Shown here: positions 49,069 to 60,533 of the stretch, piece after piece | Layout of the letters: each line of letters begins with the position of its first letter | Numbering within the stretch: the first letter of the stretch is position 1 | From: Siniperca chuatsi | Lineage: Eukaryota; Chordata; Actinopteri; Centrarchiformes; Sinipercidae | Assembly: GCF_020085105.1 (NCBI RefSeq) | Contig: NC_058045.1 | Span: 7,082,333 to 7,146,332 of the forward strand | Length of the DNA: 64,000 nucleotides | Direction: 5' to 3' | Position numbers and translations under genes: made by a program | The notes under the pieces: model-generated | Seen by the model: only the letters and a program-made list of their open reading frames with translations | The model's database searches: none | What the model was told of the DNA's origin: nothing

Positions 49069-50332
49069 ATGAAAAAGGGTAAGATGGAAAGATGACACAT
49101 TAATTACAAAGTTTTTATTTATATGTATTGTTGTGATTTTTACTAACAAAAGTTTTTTTCCCCCCTCAGTTTGGTTTTCTGTTCTTACACTGCTGTGCCT
49201 CGATCTTTCCATGAGGGTTGGCACTGCTCCGATCGTTGCCTATGGACAGGCTGGATGCCATGTTCCTTCCCTGGCCGATCTCTTTGACGGGGTCATACAA
49301 CAGTCTTCAAGAATGCATGGCATCTCCAGTGATCTGCATTCTGAATTTGTGAGTTCTTTTATTCGGCTCTGACATCGATCATCCATCACCATCCATCACA
49401 CTTCGACCTCCATTCATCCATCACCCTTGTTTCAGTTGGCTTTTTTTCAAGCCCTGATATCATTACGTGTGATATGTGCGTCCGTCTTTGCAGGAGCAAT
49501 ATTTCTTTCCCAGCAAGAACCTCATAGGAAAATGGAAGTGCCACACATATGGCATACTAACACCAAAGGATAAAGAGAATACACAAAGGCTAGGGGTGAG
49601 CATTCATGTTATTAATATTACATTTGGTCAAAGCTACTCATGCGCATAGGTGATGTCACTGCATCTGGTCAGAGATAATATAAAGACAATTTTTGCATGG
49701 TGCCTGGAATTAAGTTATGCTTTAACACCAAGTTATTTAAGCAATTCTTTCATGTGCAGTGAGAACAACCGACAGAGATGATCTTGAGGCTGCTGGGGGC
49801 CTGGGGTGACCCCCTGTCACAACTCTACTGGAACATGTCTCAGGATCAGAAACAAGACTTCAACCACTACAGCTCCAACAAGGCACTGGAGATCAGTGAT
49901 ATAGGTAAGGATCCCCTTATGGTTGCTGAGCTTGTAGATGTGTAGTGTGGTTATATCTAACTGTGATTGTATTTTTTCTCATTTTTGAATATGCATGGTT
50001 ATTTGCAATGCATCACATTCTAGTTGGAATGTATCACTATATTAATTTTTTTACTATTTCTATGACATACAGCATGTGTCTTCATGCATTCCTTCAAATA
50101 ATTAATTATGTACCTCAAATTTTTCTCCCATCTACCTCAGATGAAGCTATTGGGAGTGCTTGGTAACGCTCTGGGTTACATAGCTCCTGAGAGTTTGGTC
50201 CCCTCTTCTGCCTTTTCCTTCTACAAACAAGGAAAACTCAACTCAATGGACCATCATGACCTACTGTACTGCTTCCGCAGATGTTCCAGCAAAGTCAAAA
50301 ATGATCTCCATATCCTGAAATGCAACACCTGA
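49069..50332 (+). pseudogene. prl2: Prolactin-family hormone gene (prl2-like), apparently inactivated
   Basis: Five-exon layout of a prolactin gene. Exon 1 49069-49078 (MKK); exon 2 49170-49348 (signal peptide, then GQAGCHVPSLADLFDGVIQQ); exon 3 49494-49595 (KCHTYGILTPKDKEN, the prolactin CHT..TP.DKE signature); exon 4 about 49760-49904 (MILRLLGAWGDPLSQLYWNM); exon 5 50141-50332 (LLYCFRRCSSKVKNDLHILK). Breaks: after the exon 3 donor (phase 0), the exon 4 acceptor leads straight into TGA (49760-49762) where the family has R (CGA expected). Exon 4 stops at ALEISDI, short of the usual end of that helix. Its only donor leaves phase 1, while exon 5 is open only in phase 0, so the join meets TAA after a few codons. 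The family's first and last cysteines are also absent. The N-terminal Cys region places it with prl2 rather than fish prl1. Assembly error is possible. Confidence 0.75.
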
Positions 50333-50696
50333 ACTGGACTGTTAATATTAATAATAGAAGCAGTCTAGCGTAGTATCTTTAAATTTCGGGCTGACAGTGT
50401 TTGTTTCTCATTTGCTTTTAACTACACATCATGTTCTTACTGTGTGTGCTTACATTCTTTGTAATGCATTTCATGTGTGAGGATAGTGTGTACTTTTTGC
50501 AGTATTATTGTTATAGGTAACAATTTCACCTTTGAGAATTGAGCATGAAAAGGTGAAAGTGAACCTTCATTATGGTTTTTGGTCATGTTCTTGTTAATGT
50601 GGAGCACAAGCTCTACATATTTATAGAAGTGGTAGATGGTGTAGAGTATTGATTAACATGTAAGCGGTTTTGCTCCAGAGAGCTCAACACAGTTAG

Positions 50697-50702
50697 AATA
50701 AA
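50697..50702 (+). terminator. Poly(A) signal for the prolactin-like locus
   Basis: AATAAA 365 nt after the exon 5 stop, followed by sequence that also holds the dbx2 signal on the other strand. Confidence 0.45.
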
Positions 50703-50730
50703 CAATGGAAATCTGGATTCAATCAAATGC

Positions 50731-50736
50731 TTTATT
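50731..50736 (-). terminator. dbx2: Poly(A) signal of dbx2
   Basis: TTTATT on the plus strand is AATAAA on the minus strand, 366 nt past the dbx2 stop. It sits 28 bp from the plus-strand signal at 50697-50702, so the two 3' ends should overlap by tens of bases. Confidence 0.5.
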
Positions 50737-51101
50737 TACAGTTGATCTATGCATTCAAGATCATGAAAAAAAATATTTACAAAATATACCAAGCGAAATT
50801 TGACTTCAAAAAGGTTTTGGATTATGAGCAGAGTGTTAATTTAAAGCTGACAGAAATATGAAAAATTAAAAAGTCTGATTTATAAATGCATTAAATGAAG
50901 TGACTCATTTGTGCCTTTAACTGATTGCAATTACAGTCAAAGACATGTCAGTGTAATAAAAAGTTAATATTATCAGTGTTAGTCTTCACAGACAGTGTAT
51001 TCTATCCACACATATTTAACACCCCCCAGAACTGTAGCCTTTTTACAGGTTTTTGTGGATTTGAGAAAGTCATTAGTTTATTTCCCACTCATTACAGTCT
51101 C

Positions 51102-54100
51102 TCATGTGTCCCTGAGACTCTTCTGTGGTGGTGATCTCTCTGTTTTTGCATCAGTGTGATTCTTTGATGGTTCTTCCCCTTCCTGAGCGAGACCTTGTGC
51201 CATGAGCTCATCCATTGGGGAGCGAGTGTTGTGAACCTCCTTCTCCTTACAGTTCCTCCACTTCATTCGGCGGTTCTGGAACCAGATCTTCACCTAAAGC
51301 AGCAGGAGAATAGAGAGGTATTTTAGTTCAATTTGTGTAGTTTTTGCCAAATTTGCCAAAGGTAAAATTTGCCAATTTGCCAAAGGTAATTCATTCATTT
51401 TTAAGCCATGCTAGGGGCGCAGCTCTATGGTTGACAGTGTCCATCTGTCTGTCCGTCCACCACTTTGGTCTAAGATTGGCTAGATGGATTGAAATTACAT
51501 TTTGTTCAGACATTCATGGTGCCTAAAGGAATACGCCTACTGACTTTTGATCTAGCACCACTATGAGGTTCACATTTGTGGTTTTAAGTGAAATGCCTCA
51601 ACAACTATTGGATGGATTGAAATTTGGTACAGACATTCATAACCTCCTCAGAATAATTTGTAATAACTTTGGTGATCCCCTGACTTTTCATCTAGCTTAA
51701 TCATCAGGTCAATATTTCAATTTGTCTTTATGACCAAATACCTGCAAAACTAACGACAGTCCCACCATCCTCAGCTGAAATTTGCATTTATTGCTAATTA
51801 GCCTGTCAGCATGATATCATGCTAAACTAAGATGGTGTTGGTGATGTTAGCATTCAGCTAAAAGCCCCTCTGTGCCTCAGTACAGCGCCGCTAGTATGGC
51901 TGTAGACAGGGTTTGTAGGGTTTTACTGACTTTTATGATGTTGCTGCCTCCTCACATTCATACAATGTGTACACCTAGAAGCTACACAGTATAAATACAG
52001 TTTTCAACTGTTGGTCACTAGGGGATTTGGGTTTGTTCATCAAGGGTTGTATTTGATGAAGGAGAGGGGTTTTGCTGTGTGGAGGTGGGCTTTAAGCTGC
52101 AGAGGGAGAGGTGGGGGAGTTGCTCAGGTGAGCAGCATCAAGGAGAGATAATTGGCACAGCTGAACCCAGTGAACTAATTATTCTCTCCTTAAAATACAG
52201 TAGCATGCTGGACAAGGAGCAGGAAGAGAGGCGGTTGGAGAGCGGACGGAAGAAGAGACAGAAAAGAAAGCAAGAACAACCAAAAAATAAAGAACATACA
52301 CTGCAACCCTGGTGTCAGCGTGGTATCTCAGGGCCAAGACGAACTCTCGGTAGCACGATTACGCTACATGCTGTTACTTTCCCATGCACCCCATGTCACA
52401 TTTGAGCTGTAAAATGAAATATGACTGCCATGTGCCTCATAAACACACAGGGTGTACGCAGATGTTTTTTTCTGCTAAATATCTTTTAGGACCAGAGATT
52501 AATCAGGCAAAAATTAGGTAATTCATACTCGATTACCTGTGACTCCTTGAGACTGAGATCAGCTGCCAGTTTGTTCCGGTCTGTCTTGCTGATGTACTTC
52601 TGTCTCCGAAAAGTTCTCTCCAGCTCCCTTCGTTGTTCTTCAGAGAACACAGCCCTCCTAAGGATCCCTCTGCGTGATTTAGGACTTATATCAGCAGACC
52701 ACATTCGAATATTTGCTCCCTCTGAAACATAAATTGGAAAATATATATGATATACATATATATCAATTTCAGTGTGTTGACCCAAGCTACTATGTCAACA
52801 TCACTGAGGTATGGGTCATAGATTAGTAGTTGGTCATTGGTGGACTGTGGACACAATCGTAAAATAAAGCGTAGCTTCACATGAAACCAAGTAGAGAAGG
52901 TACCAGTGCCAGTAAGGGGAATACAATGTGTAGTGAATTGGAATGAAACAGCACATTATTGGCTAAGCTGGCTGTGGATAATTTCCCCCAGTGTTCTTAT
53001 GATTTAGACCATTTTAATTCAAAGGCACAAAAATCTAATTCTGTCCACAATCAATATGTACACACCAACCATACCACATTTCCTACCCTTTTCAACCAAA
53101 GATCATGCCTGTTTTTGTCACACTCACTTTTGATTTCTTTTTTTCTATTTGTCCAAATTAACAAACTGGGGGTGACTAAAGAGAATAGAAAGCCACTTCA
53201 ACTGAGAAAAAGGGGATTTGATGAACTGTGAGGAGCAATCCCACGCTACTTCACTCACAGGTGCACGCACAACAAAAGTCAAGTGGAACAATTTATCCGA
53301 TCCATTCAATGTTGCCTTTCTAATCTGTACGACAAATCTGCACATAGACCACCTCTAGGGAGCACATAACAGGTTTGGACATGCTTCTCACTTCTCTATT
53401 GGGACTCAATGGCTTTCACTTAAATAGCTGATTACCAGGTCACTCCTGGGCAACGTGTGTGTCTGCCCTAGTGGGCCAGCTATAGAGCCCTGTGGGACAC
53501 CAACAATAGAGCCGTTCAGTGGAAATGCCGTTACTCGATGGCTCAGTGGCCCAACACTAAATCTTTTCACTTGCAGGTATGAAGCCAGTTTGTATGTGAA
53601 GATGAGCTCGAATAAGTCTATAAAAGTCACTTTCATTGAATGCTTTATGTCCTAGTCAAGAAGTCTCCAATGGGCAGCAATGAGAGTTGAAGGACAGGAG
53701 AAAGGAGGGGGGTTGGTGAGCCAAGCTCTTTAGCCACACAATGGCTGGGGGATGTTCCTGGTCCAGCCCACTTCTGTAGAGAAATGGGCAAGTTTTTTGT
53801 GCTTAGCGGAGTTCATTGCTGCAGTGAAAAATTGCAGTGAGGTCGCGTGTGGATGGTGGAGTGAAAGTGCCAATTGGTCACGGCCAGACTTGGCATTGTT
53901 GTGTTGCTGGGCACTGTGGGAAAGTGTCAGCCTACTAAGAGGACTTCAGGGACCTGTGAGATGAGGGCTTTCTGATTTGTGCTATTTTCCACAACATTTG
54001 ACAGGCATCATAGGTTGCAGCAACTAATAACTTCCAGTTGCTGTGGGACACTGCCAATATACAGACAGCTGAGTTTTAATGCTACTAGATTAAAATATAG

Positions 54101-56161
54101 TACTAGTACTCTACACAAGTGTTAAATTATATGAACTGAAACATTTCAAGCACAATTCAGAGGAAAACTTAAACATTACAGGTGCAATTACAGGCTTCTT
54201 TGATTTTTTTCAAATTTCATGCAGCCTGAAAATTTAACTTGAAGCTGTTGGGATTCACAGCCAAATGTATTAATGTGCTGAGGGAGTGCTAATCTTGGAA
54301 ACAATCTGCCTTATTCAGCAGTAAGAATCCACACCTGGTCATTATAATCTTAATATGACAGAAGACAAGATGTTTATTAGCTCTGCATATTTGCGCTAGT
54401 AAAAGTGTGTATTTGCAAGTACAAAATAGGGGGCCCCAGGGACTCTTAAAAGCCTTGCAACCCACCCCTCATCCCCTTGCTAAACAGCCGTGAATGGTTA
54501 TGAATAGAGCTGTGCAGAGTTGAGCAGAGAATTAGCTCTTTGGCATTGCATCAGTAATTAGCTGTGGAGAGCATTGGAGACCCTGCTGCTAATGCTTAGA
54601 GAGTAGCTGAGGCATTGCTGATGAGGCATAAAACACTCACTGGAGAAGACAGGAGGAGGGCTGGACCCACCGCAGCATGCCAGCAGATACTGCGGGTTCC
54701 GCAGGAAAACACTGCTCAGTACACCTGCACAGATAGATAGGAACAGTCAGATATGGTCATGTAGTAACCAGGTGAGATGGGTATGATCCACAAGGGACTC
54801 TACCTGGATTACCGCCAACTTCTGAGGGCACATGGAGTCCTACTTGTCTAATTCCTACAGTTGTTTCCTCTTTATCTACATTTTTACAACAGTGCTAAGC
54901 TTTATGTTATGCATTAAGTTGGAACAATTTTTATTTGATATTTAGATGTTTTAACAACTAAAGTTAAAGTTGAGTTGGAACAATTTTTATTTGATATTTA
55001 GATGTTTTAACAACTAAAGTTAATTTGAAAACTACCCATCTCAGAGACAGAAACTGTTTACTCATTCAGTTTGAAAATGAATTGCTTAAATAATAATTGG
55101 GCTCTACAAATGAACACGCCATAATTAGAAATTTCATATAATTGTTCAGTTTTCACAGCTTTATAGTTATTTAATTTTAAATGCTTGATTTATTTAATCC
55201 TTCTTTGCAGTCATTGTAATTTCTTATCAAGACTGAAAGTGTTTGATCTGTTATGAAATACAAAAGTCATAAAATGCTATTTGTTACTGATTTTCTTTTA
55301 AAAATGTAATTTTATATTTGATACATTTTATATTAAATGTCATTAAATTTAGTTAAATTCCAAAGTACCCTCTTGTTTAAGTGAGTGAGACTTCCCCATT
55401 GAACATGTAAATGGCTTACACACACCTATATTAACATTTGAAAATATAGTTAATAATTTAAGTTATAAGAGACCTTTAAGTTTTTCTTTACTTTGGTAGT
55501 ATAAAGTAATATGTGCTAGGAACTTTTACAAAAGTAAAGCAGGGACATTTCAGTGGTTAATAGTGTTTCTTGAGTAATTATACAAGTTTTTAAAAATAGA
55601 AGTTTTTCAGTGACTCACGCCTCGCTTAACTGTGATATCTCTGAATAATCTACCCAAGTTAAACTTTAGACCTATGACTAATTTCCATCTTAAAAATGGA
55701 AAATGTTTGAAACTTGACAAGTTAAACAATATTTATCCTTACATGAGTATAACAGGTTAGAAAGAAGAAATAAAATATTTGTGGAAGAAAAAAAACAAAA
55801 TTGCTGTCATGACATAATTTGTTAATCCTTCACATAATCTAGATATATTATATTTTGTTTAAAAAGTCTGTTTACCTGAGTGTGGCAGAAGTGGTCCTCC
55901 TAAATCCTTCACCTGCCGGGGACTGCGGGCCTGGCTTTGGTAGGCTCCATGCTCAGAGCCCCAGGTTCTTCTTGTAAGTTCACATGCTGCTAGTCTCAGG
56001 TGTCCACCTGCTGTCCCTTCTGGATGGGCTGAGGGTGTCTGTGACTGCAGCAGATTGTCAATAAGAAAACTCTTTCCCGTGCTCCCGAAGCCCGGTAAAG
56101 CAGGAGGAGAGCCAGCCATATTCCTCCTGGTGCAGCTCTGAACTGAGACCATCTTGTTCAC
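51102..56161 (-). CDS. dbx2: Developing brain homeobox protein 2, four exons
   Basis: Homeodomain transcription factor of the neural tube; Dbx proteins set the identity of interneuron progenitors at intermediate dorsoventral levels. Exons (minus): 56161-55876, 54724-54641, 52721-52537, 51293-51102; phases agree, 248 aa. Exon 1 has the engrailed-homology-type repressor motif FGSTGKSFLIDNLL, as in DBX2. Exon 2 encodes FLRNPQYLLACCGGSSPP, which resembles the DBX2 ACCGGS block. Exon 3 starts the homeodomain (RRGILRRAVFSEEQ, QKYISKTDRNKLA). Exon 4 finishes it with VKIWFQNRRMKWRNCKEKE, then an acidic/Ser-rich tail. The homeodomain is split after ESQ, as in the Dbx family. The start may be Met 1 (56161) or Met 4 (56152). 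Human DBX2 is longer (about 339 aa) because of longer N- and C-terminal parts. Arg at some Dbx1 lysine positions and the ACCGGS exon favour dbx2 over dbx1a/b. Confidence 0.92.
51400..51910 (+). repeat. Dispersed teleost repeat, family member 2
   Basis: In dbx2 intron 3. Carries CAGACATTCATGGTGCC, GGATGGATTGAAATTTGG, TGGTGATCCCCTGACTTTTC, and near its end GCATGATATCATGCTAAACT with GCTAGTATGGCTGTAGAC. It matches, in reverse, the copy at 15760-16133. Just before it (51343-51389) the phrase ATTTGCCAAAGGTAA occurs twice. Confidence 0.6.
52060..52335 (+). repeat. Possible retroelement/LTR-like repeat
   Basis: Purine-rich segment (GAGAGGCGGTTGGAGAGC...) with an AATAAAGAACATACACTGCA phrase and CCTGGTGTCAGCGTGGTATC, a pattern I associate with teleost retroelement LTR ends. 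The 108-codon frame across it (52079-52405) is low-complexity K/R/E/Q and not taken as a gene. Ends are not defined. Confidence 0.3.
54917..55028 (+). repeat. Perfect tandem duplication, 56-bp period, two copies
   Basis: AGTTGGAACAATTTTTATTT begins at 54917 and again at 54973, and the copies are identical through CAACTAAAGTTAA. Being exact, it is recent. It lies in dbx2 intron 1, 0.2 kb from exon 2. Confidence 0.85.
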
Positions 56162-56333
56162 ACAGTGACCTGAACACTTGAGTTCCCTCTTCAGCAGTTA
56201 CAGCTCAGTGACACTAAATTCTCCTTTAATCTCTTCATGAGTGACCAGGCCAACTTCATTAAACTCTGAGGAAAACAAAAGTTTTCTGCTCTTCCTCTTT
56301 CGGGCCTGCACTTTGCTACAGGGCTGTGTCGTG

Positions 56334-56338
56334 ATTGG
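56334..56338 (-). promoter_or_regulatory. dbx2: CCAAT box in the putative dbx2 promoter
   Basis: ATTGG on the plus strand gives AACCAATCAC on the minus strand, about 173 bp upstream of the dbx2 start codon, a typical distance if the leader is short. No TATA box is evident. Confidence 0.3.
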
Positions 56339-56399
56339 TTGAGAGGCTCTAATGTGCTTCTCAATTCAGATAAGGCTGGGGTCTTTTCTGGAGTGGCAG

Positions 56400-59300
56400 A
56401 AGGTGGGTCTGGCTCATTCATTATGTCAACTAGCCTATTAAATGATAGACACCAGAGACAATGAACTGCTGGCCAAAGTTTAACATGCACCAAACAGTCT
56501 TCTCCAGTAGTAAATAGTTTTCTCTTTTCTCCAGCCTCCCATTGTGCCTCATACAAACCCCTCAGCAGTTCATTTGCAATGTGCTTTTTCTCAGTTTCAT
56601 TTCAGAGACATTGCTCTGTGAGGGTTTTCTTGATTGTAAAATGATTAAAAAACAGGCCACGTTCGTGTTAGTCAAACATCCTGAGCAAAGTGCAAGAAGC
56701 AGATGAAAAGAAAAGTTTTTTTTCTTAAAAATAACACCACCTAATGTCATCTTACATTGCCTTACTTGGATTAATCTTTAAAAAAATTTAATTTGATTTC
56801 TTAATCAACTTGGTATTAACCTTGCATTTTTTTAATTGTACGCAATTGCATAGTAAGAATCGTATCGGTAGTTCACTCTTAAACACACTGCTTTTACTGT
56901 TATTTTAAAGTCTTTAAAATGAAATGTTTCTGTGGATGCAACTGTGCTTCACAGTTTTGACATTGTGTCTCTGAAAAAGCATTTTTTCTATAATATGACA
57001 GTATTATTGTATAATGAAAAACACCATGTCATTGACAAGATCTATTTAAGGATTAGACAACCTTCCAAACTGTCACTTGTTCAATTTTGGTAACTTTGTG
57101 TTTATTTGCCAGTCTGTTTAAACTTGTCATTTACATTTACAGAGGGGTTTAAGTCTTGGAAAGATTCAGTTCTAGGTCAGCATTGAGAGATCCATGGGGC
57201 TCCACAGGCAGCAGACTCAACCACTTCAATATTTATTCAGTGCCAGTCTTCAGTGTAGTGGGGGCATATGCTGCATATTTGAGGGTTGCAACTGTAAAAT
57301 AAAAATGGTCACACAAACACACACACACATGCATGTAGTGATGTTTTGGTTCAAACACATCCAATGAGAGGCTTGTGTAACCTTTCACACTGCAACTAAT
57401 GATCCTCAACATCATAATAGAAAGTCCAACAAGAGGGGTGACAGACCCGGAGTTTAGGCACAGTAAACAGGCATATCCACACTGGTCGGGGGGTGAGGGG
57501 GGGCGGGGGGCAGAAAGCTCCAGTCTGCGCGTGTAGATACCTCATGCTGAGCATGGAAATTGGCCCAGACAGCTCAGCCTATTGTGTGATGGCCAGGGAG
57601 CCAAAGGTTGCTTGTAATCAAATTTGAGGTTTTATTCCTCAGACTGGTGGAGAAGACATTGCGCTCTGTCACATGATGAGTGTTAGCAAGTCTGTGTGCA
57701 CTATCTACTTTTGTGTAGTGAGAGTGTGTTAACATGCTCCACATACACCAGTGGCTGTGATAGTCCCCCAAGGCTTTTTGTTTGGTGGAGAGTCATTTGT
57801 TTATATGACACAGAGAGAAAACAGGAGGGAGCCCCAGACTGCTCTCCAGTGCTGTTATTAACTGTATGTGTTTATACTTTGAAAGGAGCCTGATTGTGGT
57901 CAAGGTATGTTTTATGTGATAACACTGAGAATATTTGTTTAGTTTATTCATACAGTCGCACTTTCTCTCCACTTGAATTAGCCTTTCAGCAACAAATAAG
58001 AATCTGTGGCAATTTTAAAAGTTGTTACAATCACCTCAAAACTAACAAGACCCCAGAAAGCACCATGTATTCCTGTTAAAATCATATATTTCTCTGTGTT
58101 CATTGATATTTTAGGTAGAACCAATCTCACACGACTTTTTAAAGGCATCGCTAAGAGCGTATCATCATTAAGATTCACCACTTCGTAATTAGCCAGATTC
58201 CAATAGAGCTCTCTAGGAGAGGGAGGTATAATTAGGCTATTCTTAAACAGTAGGTCTTGGAAACACCCTGAAGCAAGTTCATGTGAATTTATTTGATGCC
58301 CATCTCTTTTTAGAAATGGAGGGGGAAAAAACAGGGGTCCCTTCATTCAGAATCCTCACAATGGCCCTGTTGAAAGCTAGCACTCTGCAGACCGGCTGAG
58401 ATCCCTTTTCTCTCTTTTTTAACCCCACTAAAGCTTTTAAAAAGATACCGGCCCATTGCACACACAATTGATATTCCACCACTCGAACTTAATATCGTGA
58501 ATGGAGGGCCAAGCTCTATGAATCAGGAAGACAATGCGCTTAGCTTAGCAGCAAACTGGCACTTTGTGTGCGGTGTCTGTGTCCCAGAGGAGGAAGTTTC
58601 TAATGTGAGCCTCACAATTGTGTGTCTATAGAGTTCTAATGAGCTTCTGTATGCTGAGTGAATGGCTGCAGGCCATTCATCATGAGGGCCCAATGAGCCA
58701 GCTCACTGCACACATTCACAATAGGATCCAGGGGGAATGGGAGTGGCTGTGGGGAGCAACTGCACTGCATAAACAGTCTATAAAAGATCAACATGCGTAT
58801 AACCATGTTTCGATTAAGAGTACGTCCACAGTAAGCTGGTTACATTTAAAAACATCTTTTTAACTAAATTTCAGCCCTCCTTCCATACTATGTTTCTCAC
58901 CCAAAAAAGGGAGCCTTTCCATCACGGAATCCAGAGTGGATAAATGTTAAAATGCCAGCTTGTTCTTTTAGCGTGTACAGAGAAAATGGAGCTTTTGCAA
59001 AACAGTGACGTCAGCCTGCCCAGACACACTTCAGGGGGATTTGTTGCTGTAAGTAAAGAAAAACAAAAAACTACATCAGCATGTGGCCTGTGGCCAGTGA
59101 TGTGAGTTCTCAAGGAAATATGGAGCAAATTAATAGAGTTCTAAAGAGCCTCAATCTTTGGCGTCTGAATTGCTGGTGGTCTTGGGCAACAACAAAAAAA
59201 GATTAATTTTGCAATGGGAAAAGTCTAAAAAAGAGTGCATACATGAATTTAACTAGATATCTTTTTTTTATTTAAAAGTTTATTTGTTAGGAACAAGGCT

Positions 59301-60035
59301 AATTGACCCACAGAAAAATAAATTAAAAACCCTTTTCGGAGGCTAAAAATGTATTAAAATTGAAAGAATTTTTGAACATTTATTTTGAGAATTAATTGAC
59401 AAAACGTTGTTGCTAAACATTGTAGAACTTTGGTCTCAATATTGTTGTGATATGGTCTTAATAAATGTTGCACATCATAAGTTCCACAAAGCTGCTATAC
59501 TATATTGCTCCACTGTCATTTGGAAACTGCTGGCGTGCAAAGCTAATACACAAAGAAATATAACCCTAATGAAAGGGCCACAAAACCCAGCAATATTAAG
59601 CGAATCATGTCTCACCCTTTTCTTGACATTGGCACACATTTAGAAAACCAAACAATTATTTTTTCTTTTACTGTCTGTTGCAACATGTCAAAGACGGTGG
59701 TAGATTTATAAGTCAGTCTTGAGTCATACCATCTCTAATATCCAAATACAACATCGCACATTGTTCAGTTCTGATATTCATGTATTCCAGGATGATACTG
59801 CTTAATAAGTCAACTAAGTCGACTACGTAGTCTCTTTTTTTTAATTCTCTCACCCTATACCTTGTCCTTGCAGTAACTTTGTGTTGCCCATATCTCAGGT
59901 CATCAAGTATTTCGCCCTGGGATGGTCCGAGAGTGACACTATCTGTTGTACCTCAGTACTGCCACACTCTGTCATGCTACATACTGTCACTGCAATCCAC
60001 TGCCATGCACACAAGATGGCACTGAGAGAATGAGA
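56400..60035. other. Gene-free region upstream of dbx2, possible enhancers
   Basis: No domain-bearing exon was found. 58.1-58.8 kb is complex, non-repetitive sequence with several TAAT and ATTAG-type homeodomain sites (for example GTAATTAGCC at 58186, TCTAATGAGCTT at 58634) and a GAATGG/CCATTC hairpin at 58660-58678. That is the look of conserved regulatory DNA, but conservation cannot be judged here. The 122-codon minus-strand frame at 57978-58346 has no known domain. Confidence 0.3.
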
Positions 60036-60533
60036 ACCATCTGTATTTCAGTGGAGTGAATGAAATGGCAAAAAACTGTTAAATGATGGTATTAAAAAGT
60101 AATTTTTTAATACTATATTTTGTTTTATTTTTCCCACACTTATTTTAATATTGTTTAGGCAAAATTATATACAGCTGGTGGCTGTGTAATCACATCACCC
60201 ATGCTTAACAATGAATCGTACTGTAGTCAGTTGTTGAATGTGGAGACTCTCTGTTGTCAGCTTCACTTAAGTCATAATTTTCTTTTCATATATTAAAAAT
60301 TATCATAAAACGTCAAAGTGGTGTGAATGAATATTAAACACATTATTGAGCAGACAGATGTAACGAATCGTTATATTTATTAGAGCGTTCGTTAGAGCGT
60401 ACAGTTTTTAGTATGACTCATGAATGTCAGATTTGAAAGACAGGCAAAGTCAATATATAACATGGACTTATGCAACAAATGAATCCCAGGAGAGCCCCTG
60501 TGGGAACAATAGGGCCACTTTTTCTGCAGTTCA
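60036..60533 (+). repeat. Duplicated block, copy A
   Basis: Shares long near-identical stretches with 62202-62794, for example ACCATCTGTATTTCAGTGGA, CATGCTTAACAATGAATCGT, AATTTTCTTTTCATATATTA, AGTATGACTCATGAATGTCA and TTTTTCTGCAGTTCA, in the same order and orientation. Confidence 0.75.

Noticed and set aside
49069-50332. Intact, functional prolactin gene
   Set aside because: No combination of the visible GT-AG sites joins exons 3, 4 and 5 in one open frame.
52079-52405. 108-codon plus-strand ORF in dbx2 intron 3
   Set aside because: Low-complexity K/R/E/Q translation of a repeat-like segment, with no recognised domain.
57978-58346. 122-codon minus-strand ORF upstream of dbx2
   Set aside because: No recognisable domain, start context or splice partner; it probably reflects stop-poor unique DNA.
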